Assembly: GCF_013155365.1 (NCBI RefSeq)
Contig: NZ_JABJRA010000006.1
Span: forward strand, 186,001 to 250,000
DNA from: Nocardioides sp. zg-DK7169
Lineage (GTDB): Bacteria > Actinomycetota > Actinomycetes > Propionibacteriales > Nocardioidaceae
DNA: 64,000 nt
Direction: 5' to 3'
Part shown: positions 40,440 through 48,914 of the stretch, in pieces
How positions within the stretch are numbered: position 1 is the stretch's first letter
How the letters are laid out: each line of letters begins with the position of its first letter
Made by a program: the position numbers and the translations under genes
Notes under the pieces: model-generated
Told to the model about the DNA's origin: nothing
The model's input: the letters and a program-made list of their open reading frames with translations, nothing else
Database searches by the model: none

Positions 40440-41612
40440 GTGACCGCGCCCGGCGAGCCCTGGAACACCTTCGCCGAGGGGGACAACCTCGAGGTGCTGC
40501 AGCGGCTGCGTGACGAGGGTGCGGCGTACGACCTGGTCTACATCGACCCGCCGTACAACACCGGCAACGACTTCGCCTACAGCGACCGGATCAAGGGCGA
40601 CCGGACGACGACGCGGCACCAGGCCTGGGTGGCGATGATGCGCCCGCGGCTCGAGCAGGCGCGCGAGCTGATGAGCGCGACCGCGGCGATCTTCGTCAGC
40701 ATCGACGACAACGAGGTCGCGCACCTGCGCCTCCTGCTCGACGAGGTGTTCGGCGAGCGGCAGTTCCTCGCCCAGGTCGTGGTCAACCTCAACCCCAAGG
40801 GCCGCCAGCTCGGCAAGGGGTTCGCGACCAACCACGAGTACCTCCTCGTCTACGCCAAGGACGCGCGCACCTGCGTGCTCGACGCGAGCAGCCCGGACGC
40901 GGTCGACCCCGACGACTTCCCGCTGGTGACGCCGGACGGGCGGCACTACCGGCACCTGCCGCTGCGCAACACCAACAAGAAGTTCAACCCGGCCACCACC
41001 CCGACGCTGCACTACCCGCTGTGGGGGGACCCCGAGAGCGGCCGGGTGCGCACGGAGGAGTTCGAGGGCGCGAGTCGCATCGAGCCGGTCTTCGGCGACG
41101 CCCGGCCGGCCGTGTGGCGGTGGAGCCGACCGCTGGTCGACGCCCGTCCCGACGACCTCGTGTGTCGCCGGATCAAGGGTCGGCTGGGGGAGCGCGCCGA
41201 CATCTTCCAACGCGACTGGCTGCACGAGGGGCGCCGCAAGAAGCTGCGCACGATCTGGCTCGCCGAGGAGGTCGGCAGCACCGACACCGCGGTGGCAGAG
41301 CTCAAGGCCGTGCTCGGCCACGTCTTCGAGTCGCCCAAGCCCACCGCGCTGCTGCGCCGGGTGCTGCAGACGATGCCTTCCGACGGGCGGGTCCTGGACT
41401 TCTTCGCCGGCAGCGGCACCACGGGGCACGCCGTGGCGCTGCAGAACGTCGCCGACGGCGGCACCCGCACCTGCCTGAGCATCAACAGCGCCGAGCCGAC
41501 CCGCGCCGGGTCCAACGCCCGGCTCGCCGGCTACGCGACCGTCGCCGACATCACCCGCGCCCGGCTGCGGGCCGTGGCGGACACCGTCGGGGGCGGGTTC
41601 GCGGAGCGCTGA
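40440..41612 (+). CDS. Solitary DNA methyltransferase, type III Mod-like (N6-adenine)
   Basis: A 390-residue beta-class amino-methyltransferase. The catalytic motif DPPY comes early, in YIDPPYNTGNDFAYSDR, and the AdoMet motif FAGSGTTGHAV comes late, near residue 320, the order seen in type III Mod subunits and related N6-adenine enzymes. Between them lies a target-recognition region from about 125 to 290 with KFNPATTPTLHYPL. No res gene, type I subunit or other nuclease is adjacent, so this is an orphan enzyme whose methylation may be regulatory or a relic. It is shorter than most Mod proteins (over 550 residues) because the recognition region is small. GTG 40440 fits the -10 element six bases upstream. 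Confidence 0.87.
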   Translation: MTAPGEPWNTFAEGDNLEVLQRLRDEGAAYDLVYIDPPYNTGNDFAYSDRIKGDRTTTRHQAWVAMMRPRLEQARELMSATAAIFVSIDDNEVAHLRLLLDEVFGERQFLAQVVVNLNPKGRQLGKGFATNHEYLLVYAKDARTCVLDASSPDAVDPDDFPLVTPDGRHYRHLPLRNTNKKFNPATTPTLHYPLWGDPESGRVRTEEFEGASRIEPVFGDARPAVWRWSRPLVDARPDDLVCRRIKGRLGERADIFQRDWLHEGRRKKLRTIWLAEEVGSTDTAVAELKAVLGHVFESPKPTALLRRVLQTMPSDGRVLDFFAGSGTTGHAVALQNVADGGTRTCLSINSAEPTRAGSNARLAGYATVADITRARLRAVADTVGGGFAER

Positions 41613-41615
41613 GCC

Positions 41616-43058
41616 TCAGACCCCGACCGCCAGCTCGAGGGCGTCCAGCTCGGCGTCGAGGTGGCCCAGGATCGACTGGAGGCTCGGCACGGTGCGACGG
41701 CAGCCGGTCAGCCCGAAGCACATGGTCTCGGCGTACGACGTGCAGGTGATGTTCAGCGCCATGCCGTTGATCGGGATCGACAGCGGATAGGTGCTGTCCA
41801 GGCGGGCGCCGTTCCAGTAGTGGGTGGTGCGCGGGCCCGGGACGTTGCTGATGATCAGGTTGTACGGCGAGCGCACGATGCCCTGCATCCGCAGCAGCGG
41901 CGGCAGGATGGCCGGGATCTGCCCGAGGGCGCTCATCGCGACCACCTGCAGCGGCGTCATCGAGGCGAGCGACTCCTTGCCGGCGCGCATCGAGCGGTGG
42001 ATCGTCTCGAGCCGGTCCGCGGGGTCGGCGAGGTCGGTGCCGAGGCGGCACATCACCGACCCCACCGCGTTGCCGCCCTCCACCGACCCGAGCTGGGACT
42101 CCCGCGCGCGCAGGCCCACGGGCACCATCGCGACCAGCGGTGCCGACGGCAGTGCGTCCAGGTCCAGCAGGTAGCGGCGCACCGCGCCGGCACACATCGC
42201 GAGCACCACGTCGTTGATCGTCGCGTCACCCGCCTTTCCGACCCGGCGCAGCCGCTCGACCGGCCACCCCTGGGCGGCGATGCGACGAGACCCGGTGATC
42301 GGTTGGTTGAAGATCGTCTTCGGCGCGTGCAGCGAGATCGCCGAGGTCTCGTTGCGTGCTGCACGCGTCAGCGTCCGCAGCAGCGCCGCGGGCATCCCGG
42401 CGGCCTCCGCGGTGAGCGCCAGGCCGGTGCGCAGCGCCTCGATCGGGACCTCCGTGAGCGGGGTCGCGAGCGTGGAGCGGGGGACCTCGACCTCCACCTC
42501 GACCTCGGTCTCGAGCGCGTCAGGCTCGACCGGCGGCGCACCGGCGTCCCACGGCGCCGGCATGCCACGCTCGTCCGGATCGGTGGTCAGCACGCTCTGC
42601 ATCAGCCGTGACGCGGCGACGCCGTCGAGCAGGGCGTGGTGGATCTTGGTGTAGAGCGCGACCCGGCCATCGGCGAGGCCCTCGATCACGTGGGCCTCCC
42701 ACAGCGGTCGCTCGCGGGGCAGCCGGGAGCTGTGCAGGCGCCCGCACAGGTCGAGCAGGTCGCGGGCCCGCCCCGGCGCGGGCAGCGCGCTGTGCCGCAC
42801 GTGGTAGTCGATGTCGAACTGCTCGTCGGGGCGCCAGACCAGCTGCCCGGCGGTGGACAGGGACCGGTGGGGGTGCTGCAGGAAGAGCGGCCGGGTGCGG
42901 TCCGAGTGCCGCATCGCGTCGTACATCTCGCGGGTGTAGCCGGGCCCGGCGTCCGCGGGGTTCTCGAAGAGCTGCAGGGACCCGACGTGCATGGGCTGCC
43001 GTCGGCTCTCGACGGTCAGGAACGCGATCGACGTCGGGTCGATGGGAGCAGCGGCCAC
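41616..43058 (-). CDS. Wax ester synthase/diacylglycerol acyltransferase (WS/DGAT)
   Basis: A 480-residue member of the WS/DGAT family, which esterifies diacylglycerol or fatty alcohols with acyl-CoA to make storage lipid. The active-site motif HHxxxDG is present with His140, His141, Asp145 and Gly146 in KIHHALLDGVAA. The N-terminus has PIDPTSIAFLTVE and PMHVGSLQLFENP, and the C-terminal DUF1298 part has NVPGPRTTHYWNGAR and PLSIPINGMALNIT. All expected blocks are there. GTG 43058 starts the conserved region directly and is preceded by a GGGGGA stretch; the frame continues further upstream without conserved sequence. It converges on the DNA methyltransferase with three bases between stop codons. 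Confidence 0.92.
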   Translation of the reverse strand: MAAAPIDPTSIAFLTVESRRQPMHVGSLQLFENPADAGPGYTREMYDAMRHSDRTRPLFLQHPHRSLSTAGQLVWRPDEQFDIDYHVRHSALPAPGRARDLLDLCGRLHSSRLPRERPLWEAHVIEGLADGRVALYTKIHHALLDGVAASRLMQSVLTTDPDERGMPAPWDAGAPPVEPDALETEVEVEVEVPRSTLATPLTEVPIEALRTGLALTAEAAGMPAALLRTLTRAARNETSAISLHAPKTIFNQPITGSRRIAAQGWPVERLRRVGKAGDATINDVVLAMCAGAVRRYLLDLDALPSAPLVAMVPVGLRARESQLGSVEGGNAVGSVMCRLGTDLADPADRLETIHRSMRAGKESLASMTPLQVVAMSALGQIPAILPPLLRMQGIVRSPYNLIISNVPGPRTTHYWNGARLDSTYPLSIPINGMALNITCTSYAETMCFGLTGCRRTVPSLQSILGHLDAELDALELAVGV

Positions 43059-43296
43059 GAGGTCCCCCTGATTCGTCGTCCACCAAGCGGCGGGACCCGA
43101 ACTATGGCTCGCGGTGACGAGCGCCACAAGGGGGGTGGGTCGCGCGCGCCCTTCGCGGGCCGCGTGGTGTCCACAGGCCACCCCCGGTGCGCACCCTCCC
43201 CAGGTCCGTGGTCGGCCCCCGCCTGGCGCCCCCGCCGGTACCTAGCGTCCTTCGCACCCGGAACCCTCCGGGAACCACCGACCCACGGGAGTCCCC

Positions 43297-43626
43297 ATGC
43301 ACCAACGTCTCGCCCTCATGATCGCCGTCCCCGCCGCCGCGCTGGTCGCCGTCATCGGCACCGTCGCCGTCGGCCCGGCCAACAGTGCGCCGTACGCGCC
43401 GGCCGGCGACACGATCGTCGAGGTCACCGGCGACGCCGCCAACGGCTTCGAGATCCACCACTACGACGGCACCTCGCTGTTCCCGCCCACCGACTCCGAG
43501 GCACGTGCGGAGTGCAACGAGTACGACAAGCGCGTGCAGCGGGTGCGCTGCCGGGTCGAGGTCCGCACCTGGTACCGCGACCTCGGCGACCTCAAGCAGG
43601 CGCTGGCCTGGGCGCACGCCTCCTGA
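43297..43626 (+). CDS. Small secreted or anchored protein, unknown
   Basis: A 109-residue protein with an N-terminal hydrophobic segment (RLALMIAVPAAALVAVIG) that can serve as signal peptide or anchor, then about 80 residues with two cysteines (RAECNEYDKRVQRVRCRVE) that may form a disulfide outside the cell. The repeated aromatic residues (HHYDGTSLFPP, RTWYRDLGDL) suggest a compact beta fold. I know no family. GGGAG lies five bases before the ATG. It is followed after 50 bp by the FUSC gene on the same strand, which has its own possible promoter. Confidence 0.6.
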   Translation: MHQRLALMIAVPAAALVAVIGTVAVGPANSAPYAPAGDTIVEVTGDAANGFEIHHYDGTSLFPPTDSEARAECNEYDKRVQRVRCRVEVRTWYRDLGDLKQALAWAHAS

Positions 43627-43676
43627 GGCACACCGGTCGTGCCGGGCGAGGGGCGGCGCTCTGGCACGATCGGGGC

Positions 43677-44777
43677 ATGGAGGCGCGGCCGTTCGACGAG
43701 GTACTGATCAAGAGCCGGACATCCCTGCGCTTTCGCCGCAAGCGGCTCTCCTCCAAGCGCTGGCAGATCGCCCAGGCCTCGGCCGCCGCCGGGATCGCGT
43801 GGTTCATCGCCGCGGACGTGTTCCACCACGAGCTGCCGTTCCTGGCGGCGACCTCGGCGATGCTGTGCCTCGGCACCTCCTACGGCCAGCGGCTGCGCCG
43901 GGTCGCCGAGGTGATGATCGGGGTGGCGATCGGGGTCTTCGTCGCCGACCTGTTCGTGCTCGAGTTCGGCACCGGCGGCTGGCAGATCGCGCTCATCGTG
44001 GCGATCTCGATGTCGGTGGCCTTCCTGCTCGACGGCGGCCAGCTCTTCGTCAACCAGGCCGCGATCCAGGGCATCATCGTCTGCGCGCTGGTGCCTGAGC
44101 CGGGGCAGGCGTTCACCCGTTGGACCGACGCGCTGATCGGCGGGTCGGTCGCCCTGGTCGCGGCCACTGTCGTCCCTGCGGCGCCGTTGCGCCGTCCGCG
44201 GGAGCAGGCCGCCGCCGTGATGCGCAAGCTCGCCACCCTGCTGCGCACCGCGGGCGAGGTGATGGTCGACGGAGAGGTCGAGCGCGCCTTCGCGCTGCTC
44301 GCCGATGCCCGCTCCACCGACCACCTGATCCGCGAGCTCCAGGACGCCGCCGACGAGGGCATGTCGGTGGTGGCCTCCTCGCCGTTCCGGTTCCGGCACC
44401 GTGAGGGCGTACGCCGGGTGGCCGACCTGGTCGGCCCGCTCGACCGGGCGCTGCGCAGCACCCGCGTGCTGGTGCGCCAGGTCGCGGTGGCCGCCTACCG
44501 CCGCCAGCCGATCCCGCAGTCCTACTCCCGGATCGCGCTGGACCTGGCCGACGCCGCGCTCGAGGTCGCCGCCGAGCTCCAGGCCGACCGGATGGCCACC
44601 GCAGCCCGCCCCACGCTGCTCGCGGTCGGCAACGGCACCGCCCACGTCGAACGCAACGACGACCTCGCCGCGGACGTGGTGCTCGCCCAGCTGCGCTCGA
44701 TCATCGTGGACCTGCTGCTGCTCTCCGGCCTGGACCAGACCGAGTCCACCGACGCACTCCCGCCGCCGCCACGCTGA
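43677..44777 (+). CDS. FUSC family membrane protein (aromatic acid exporter-like)
   Basis: A 366-residue protein with an N-terminal bundle of about five to six membrane helices in residues 30-165 (ASAAAGIAWFIAADVF, RVAEVMIGVAIGVFVADLF, ALIGGSVALVAATVV) and a long cytoplasmic helical domain. The YGQRLRRVAEVMIGVAIG block is the signature of the fusaric acid resistance/AaeB-like FUSC group. These proteins are thought to export aromatic or cationic compounds; the half-size form here may dimerise. CACGAT preceded by TGG stands six bases before ATG 43677, a weak extended -10 that would make it leaderless. It lies three bases upstream of the DNA polymerase gene, so the two are one transcript. Confidence 0.82.
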   Translation: MEARPFDEVLIKSRTSLRFRRKRLSSKRWQIAQASAAAGIAWFIAADVFHHELPFLAATSAMLCLGTSYGQRLRRVAEVMIGVAIGVFVADLFVLEFGTGGWQIALIVAISMSVAFLLDGGQLFVNQAAIQGIIVCALVPEPGQAFTRWTDALIGGSVALVAATVVPAAPLRRPREQAAAVMRKLATLLRTAGEVMVDGEVERAFALLADARSTDHLIRELQDAADEGMSVVASSPFRFRHREGVRRVADLVGPLDRALRSTRVLVRQVAVAAYRRQPIPQSYSRIALDLADAALEVAAELQADRMATAARPTLLAVGNGTAHVERNDDLAADVVLAQLRSIIVDLLLLSGLDQTESTDALPPPPR

Positions 44778-44780
44778 GGG

Positions 44781-45860
44781 ATGCCGATGACCGGATGGGT
44801 GCTGCACGTCGATCTCGACCAGTTCATCGCCGCGGTCGAGGTGCTGCGCCGTCCCGAGCTCGCGGGACGCCCGGTGGTCGTCGGAGGCCGGGGCGACCCG
44901 ACCGAGCGGGGGGTCGTCGCCACCGCGTCGTACGAGGCCCGCGCCTTCGGCGTCGGCTCGGGGATGCCGCTGCGGGTGGCCGCCCGGCGTTGTCCCGACG
45001 CGGTGTTCCTGCCGGTCGACCACCCGGCGTACGACGCCGCATCGGCCCGCGTGATGGCGACCCTGCGCGAGCTGACGTGGGGCGGGGCCCCGGTCGTGGT
45101 GGAGGTGCTGGGCTGGGACGAGGCGTTCGTCGCCGCGGACCCGCCCGCCGCCCTGGGCAGCGATCCCCAGCCGGTCGCCGACCGGGCCCGGGCCGCGGTG
45201 CTCGAGGCCACCGGCCTGCACAGCTCGGTGGGGATCGGCGACAACAAGCTGCGCGCCAAGATCGCCACCGACCTGGGCAAGCCGCGGGGGACGTTCCGCC
45301 TCACCGCCGACACCTGGCTGCCGGTGATGGGGGAGCGGCCCACCGACGCGCTGTGGGGCGTCGGGCGCAAGACCGCCGCCCGTCTCGGCGACCTCGGGCT
45401 GACCACCGTCGCCGAGCTCGCGGCGGCCGACCCCGACGAGCTCGCCGCTGCCTTCGGCCCCAGGACCGGGCCGTGGCTGGGCAGGCTGGGCCGTGGGGTG
45501 GACGCTAGCCCGGTCGACGCCACACCGTGGGTGCCGCGCGCCCACGGCCGGGAGACCACCTTCCAGGTCGACCTCGACGACTGGGAACGGATCGCCGAGG
45601 AGGTGCGCACCCTCACCCGGCGGGTCGCCGCCGACATCGACGCGGAGGGCCGGCCGGCCGCGCGGGTGGGTCTGAAGGTGCGCTTCGTCCCCTTCACCAC
45701 CGTGACCAGGAGCCTCACCCTCCCCGTCCCCACCGCCGACCCGGCCGCCCTCGCCGACGCCGCCGTCAGTCTCCTGGCCCGCGTCGACCGGACCCGCGCG
45801 GTCCGCCTGCTCGGGGTGAGGCTGGAGATGGTGCCCCCGCCCGACGGCTACCCCCGCTGA
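44781..45860 (+). CDS. dinB: Y-family DNA polymerase, DinB2 type lacking aromatic steric gate
   Basis: A 359-residue Y-family polymerase. The first catalytic Asp11 and the following DLD motif are in HVDLDQFIAAVE, and the second carboxylate pair Asp113-Glu114 is in GWDEAF. The finger motif is SYEARAFGVGSGMPL and a helix-hairpin-helix follows near LWGVGRKTAARLGDLGL. The position just after DLDQF, normally Phe or Tyr and acting as sugar-discriminating steric gate, is Ile16. Mycobacterial DinB2 has Leu there and uses ribonucleotides freely, and the rest of the sequence also resembles DinB2. No beta-clamp peptide is evident at the C-terminus. It is preceded by GAGGG and joined to the FUSC gene; no LexA box is visible. 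Confidence 0.9.
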   Translation: MPMTGWVLHVDLDQFIAAVEVLRRPELAGRPVVVGGRGDPTERGVVATASYEARAFGVGSGMPLRVAARRCPDAVFLPVDHPAYDAASARVMATLRELTWGGAPVVVEVLGWDEAFVAADPPAALGSDPQPVADRARAAVLEATGLHSSVGIGDNKLRAKIATDLGKPRGTFRLTADTWLPVMGERPTDALWGVGRKTAARLGDLGLTTVAELAAADPDELAAAFGPRTGPWLGRLGRGVDASPVDATPWVPRAHGRETTFQVDLDDWERIAEEVRTLTRRVAADIDAEGRPAARVGLKVRFVPFTTVTRSLTLPVPTADPAALADAAVSLLARVDRTRAVRLLGVRLEMVPPPDGYPR

Positions 45861-46279
45861 GACGGCCCCGGGCGGTCGCCGTCCTGCTCGTCCCAGTCGG
45901 CGAACCGGCTGGTGACGTTGCCGGCGTCATCGATGGTCACCCACTGTCCCTGCCCGGGTCCGAGGTCCTCGGGCTCCTCGGGGGGAAGCTCCCGTGTCTC
46001 GGACGGCGTCCAGTCGTAGGTCCCGTCGTAGACGAGGAAGCGGACGCCGTCCGGGGTCGCAAGCACGCAGTCCTTGATGGTGGTCGCTGCCGGGTCCCCG
46101 TCGCCGTACATGATGCTGAGGTAGTCGTCCCAGTCCTCGGGGCTCATCACCACCTCGACGGTGCGCGAGCGGCCTGGAGGGCGCTCGATGGTCACCTCGA
46201 CGCCATCTGGCACCTCTCGGGCGCTTCCCAGCTCGGCGAGGTACTCGATGAGGCGCTCCCAGATGCGCTCGTATCCCAT
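45848..46279 (-). CDS. Hypothetical acidic protein, 143 residues
   Basis: I recognise no family. The product is acidic and soluble, beginning GYERIWERLIEYLAELGSA, with VEVVMSPEDWDDYLSIMYGD in the middle and a conserved-looking DGVRFLVYDGTYDWTPSE, followed by an Asp/Glu/Pro-rich end. The size, acidity and lone position resemble immunity-type proteins, but no toxin is near, so this is only a thought. ATG 46279 is preferred over GTG 46297, since GATGCT six bases upstream could be a -10 element. The 3' end overlaps the dinB gene by 13 bp on the opposite strand. GC content is slightly lower than around it (about 65-67%). Confidence 0.55.
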   Translation of the reverse strand: MGYERIWERLIEYLAELGSAREVPDGVEVTIERPPGRSRTVEVVMSPEDWDDYLSIMYGDGDPAATTIKDCVLATPDGVRFLVYDGTYDWTPSETRELPPEEPEDLGPGQGQWVTIDDAGNVTSRFADWDEQDGDRPGPSQRG

Positions 46280-46352
46280 GCGCGCAGCATCTCGCACCGA
46301 TCGAGGGAACCCCGACAGAGGCAGGTCCGGCGGAGGGATCAGCCGCGGCGTC

Positions 46353-46371
46353 GGCCGAGCTTGTCGAGCCC
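46353..46371. repeat. Degenerate copy of the dispersed GGTCGAGC-TGTCGAGACC element
   Basis: GGCCGAGCTTGTCGAGCCC differs at four positions from the core at 28932-28950. It lies in the spacer between the hypothetical gene and the DUF222-HNH pseudogene. Confidence 0.45.
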
Positions 46372-46426
46372 CCGGGGGCGGTCTGCGTCGGCCAGACGTC
46401 TTTACCCTGCAGCTCTCACCGACCCC

Positions 46427-46455
46427 TTTTCATCGAACCTCTGTTCGAGTATGAT
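46427..46455 (+). promoter_or_regulatory. SOS promoter: perfect LexA box between -35 and -10, leaderless
   Basis: TTTTCA (46427-46432), then TCGAACCTCTGTTCGA (46433-46448), a perfect LexA box, then TATGAT (46450-46455). The box exactly fills the 17-bp promoter spacer. TATGAT ends five bases before the ATG at 46461, so LexA should block a leaderless transcript. Confidence 0.85.
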
Positions 46456-46460
46456 GAGGC

Positions 46461-47665
46461 ATGGCCGACCCCGAGCTCCCCGACTGCGACACTCCAGCCG
46501 CCGTGCTGGCGTTCGCGCAGTCCCGTCGGGCTGCGGCCCAGCGGGCCGAGGTCGACGTGCTGGAGGCGGCCCTGGTGTGGGCGTCGATGCACCCGGAGGA
46601 GTCGGTGGCCGATGCCCCCGCCTCGGGGCTGGTGTTCGGGGAGCTGGCTGTCCCGCTCGCGGGTGAGGGGACGCCGCTGGTGGCGGAGTTCGCGCCGATG
46701 GAGCTCGGTGCCGCTCTCGGCATGTCCACCGACGCCGCGCGGTGCCTGGTCGGTGACGCCCTCGAGCTGGCCCATCGGTTGAAGCGGACCTGGAAGCTGC
46801 TGCGCGCTGGCGAGGTGCCGATGTGGAAGGCGCGGCGGCTGGCGCAGCTGACGTCCGCCCTGCCGCTGGAGGGTGCGGAGAAGGACCGGCTCGCCGCAGC
46901 CGACGGGCGCCGGTTCGACGTGCGCACCGATGAGGCCAACCACCACGGCATCGTCCATGTGGAGGGAGTCCTCGACCTCGCCGACGGGCTCGATCTCAAT
47001 GCCGCGATCTCGCAGGGCGCCGAAGAGCTCGCCTCGCTCGGATCCACCGAGTCCCTCGACGTGCGCCGCTCGATGGCGGCCGGTGAGCTCGCCCGGCGCC
47101 AGCTCGCCTTCGACCTCCGTGCCGAGGCCGGAAGCGCCGGTGAAGGTGCAGCCTCGGTGGTGAAGGCGCGGCAGGTGGTCATCCATGTCCACCTTGGCGA
47201 CGCCGCGATCAGCCGCGACGAGGCCGGCTTCGCCACGGTCGAGGAGACCCGGTCGATCGTCTCCACCGAGCAGGTGCGCCAGTGGTGCAGCGGCCAGGCG
47301 CAGGTCGTGATCAAGCCGGTCATCGACCTCGAGGCCCACCACCACACCGACGCCTACGTCGTCCCCGACCGACACGTCGAGCAGACCCGGCTCACCCAGC
47401 CGGGGCGAGTTCTAGGTAGTGGTGCGAGAGGCCCGCGAGGCGTTGCGACACCGACCACGTCACCGCGCACGGATCAGGCGGGCCGACGTGCAGCTGCAAC
47501 CTGGCGCCGCTCTGTCGGCGTCACCATCGGGTCAAGACCCACACCGCGTGGACCTACGACAAGACCGACGCCGCGACGTACCTCTGGCGATCGCCCCACG
47601 GGTTGCACCTCGTGAAGGATCAGGGCACCACCCGGCTCGTCAGCGCGCACCCGCCCGACGAGTAG
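46461..47665 (+). pseudogene. DUF222-HNH (13E12) gene, frameshifted before the HNH domain
   Basis: The DUF222 part runs in one frame from ATG 46461 (ADPELPDCDTPAAVLAF) to EQTRLTQPG near 47405. The expected HNH nuclease continues in a different frame: WCERPARRCDTDHV from 47424, then TCSCNLAPLCRRHHRVKTH, and it ends PHGLHLVKDQGTTRL before TAG at 47663. In the HNH frame a TAG stands directly before the first Trp, so at least one shift and a small replacement separate the halves at about 47405-47424. All HNH histidines and cysteines still exist in the DNA, which points to a recent lesion. Translation in the first frame would give a 384-residue protein with a nonsense Arg/Pro/Thr tail. The perfect LexA box and promoter are intact. 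Confidence 0.85.
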
Positions 47666-47674
47666 CGGCTGCGG

Positions 47675-48844
47675 TCAGGAGCCCAGGCTCTCGCGGAGCT
47701 CGCGGACGACGGAGTCGACCACGGCGACCAGGTCGCCACCGGTGCGGTCGGCGACGGCGCGCTGGCGCTGGTACGACGCGCCGCGAGCGGGGATCTCGGC
47801 GACGGAGGCGAGCTCGGCGGAGCAGCCGAGGCGGGCGGCGACCGGCTCGAGACGTGTGAGCAGGTCGGTGAGGTCGTCGGTGATCAGCCGCTCGCGCGGC
47901 TCGGAGTCGAGGATCACGATGGCGTCGAGGCCGTAGCGGGCGGCCCGCCACTTGTTCTCCTGCACGTGCCAGGGCTGCATCGTGGGGAGGGTCTCGCCGG
48001 TGGCGAGGCGGGTGTCGAGGTCGACGACCAGGCACTGCATGAGCGCGACCAGCGCGGAGAGGTCCTCGAAGGTGGAGACGCCGTCGCAGACCCGGTTCTC
48101 GATCGTGCCCAGGTGGGAGGAGGGCCGCAGGTCCCAGCGGATCTCGGAGAGGTCGTCGATGACGCCGGTGGTCACCTGGTCGCCGGCGAAGGACTCGAAC
48201 TCCGACCACGTCTGGAACTGGAAGGGCAGTCCGGCGGTGGGGAGCTGCTGGAACATCAGCGCCCGGTTGGAGGCGTAGCCGGTGTCCACGCCCGCCCAGA
48301 TCGGGGAGGACGACGACAGCGCGAGCAGGTGCGGATAGTGGTTGAGCAGCGAGGACAGCACCGGCATCACGCGGTCCTGCGCGGGCAGGCCGACGTGGAC
48401 GTGCAGGCCCCAGATCAGCATCTGGCGACCCCACCACTGGGTGCGGTTGATCAGCTCCTCGTAGCGGTGCCCCTCGCTGAGCTGCTGCCCGGTCCAGGAC
48501 GCGAACGGGTGCGTGCCCCCGCCGTACAGGTCGAGGTCGAGGTCGTCGGCGGCCGCCATCGTGGGCTCGAGGGTCGCGCGCAGGTCGTCCATCGCCTCGC
48601 CCACGGTGCCGCAGATGCCGGTCACGATCTCGACGGTGTTCTTCAGCAGCTCCTTGTGCAGCCGGTCCGGGTGCGGGAGCCGCGGCCGGGCACGGGCGAA
48701 GAGGTGCGAGGCGTCGTTGCGCAGGTCGCGGGTGCGGCGGTCGACGAGCGCGAGCTCCCACTCCACGCCGATGGTGGGGGCCGGGGAGGCGTGGAAGTCG
48801 ATCCGCACGCGCACAGCGAACCACAGCGCACCCAACGGCTCCAT
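47675..48844 (-). CDS. Carboxylate-amine ligase, glutamate-cysteine ligase 2 (YbdK) family
   Basis: A protein of about 389 residues of the YbdK/GCS2 family, which joins a gamma-carboxylate to an amine with ATP. Visible blocks are PTIGVEWELALVDRRT with the metal-binding glutamate, HKELLKNTVEIVTG, and GLHVHVGLPAQDR with the conserved histidines. The C-terminal YGLDAIVILD and RRHHEL-equivalent regions are in place. Members make weak gamma-glutamylcysteine or related amides, and some are mycothiol- or ergothioneine-linked. I set the start at ATG 48844 because the next in-frame ATG (48907) would leave only seven bases to the divergent gene and no room for promoters. It converges on the DUF222-HNH pseudogene. 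Confidence 0.85.
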   Translation of the reverse strand: MEPLGALWFAVRVRIDFHASPAPTIGVEWELALVDRRTRDLRNDASHLFARARPRLPHPDRLHKELLKNTVEIVTGICGTVGEAMDDLRATLEPTMAAADDLDLDLYGGGTHPFASWTGQQLSEGHRYEELINRTQWWGRQMLIWGLHVHVGLPAQDRVMPVLSSLLNHYPHLLALSSSSPIWAGVDTGYASNRALMFQQLPTAGLPFQFQTWSEFESFAGDQVTTGVIDDLSEIRWDLRPSSHLGTIENRVCDGVSTFEDLSALVALMQCLVVDLDTRLATGETLPTMQPWHVQENKWRAARYGLDAIVILDSEPRERLITDDLTDLLTRLEPVAARLGCSAELASVAEIPARGASYQRQRAVADRTGGDLVAVVDSVVRELRESLGS

Positions 48845-48914
48845 GTCGGCGACGAGCGGGCCCGGGCGTACTGCGGCGCCGGTCACGTGGGGGGTCTCTG
48901 GCACCATCGCAGTC

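Noticed and set aside
40440..41612. Complete type III restriction-modification system
   Set aside because: Only the Mod-like enzyme is present. The flanking genes are a PKD-like surface protein and a WS/DGAT acyltransferase, with no helicase-nuclease.
45848..46279. Acidic hypothetical protein as an immunity protein of a toxin system
   Set aside because: Size and acidity fit, but no toxin, secretion marker or repeat cassette is adjacent.
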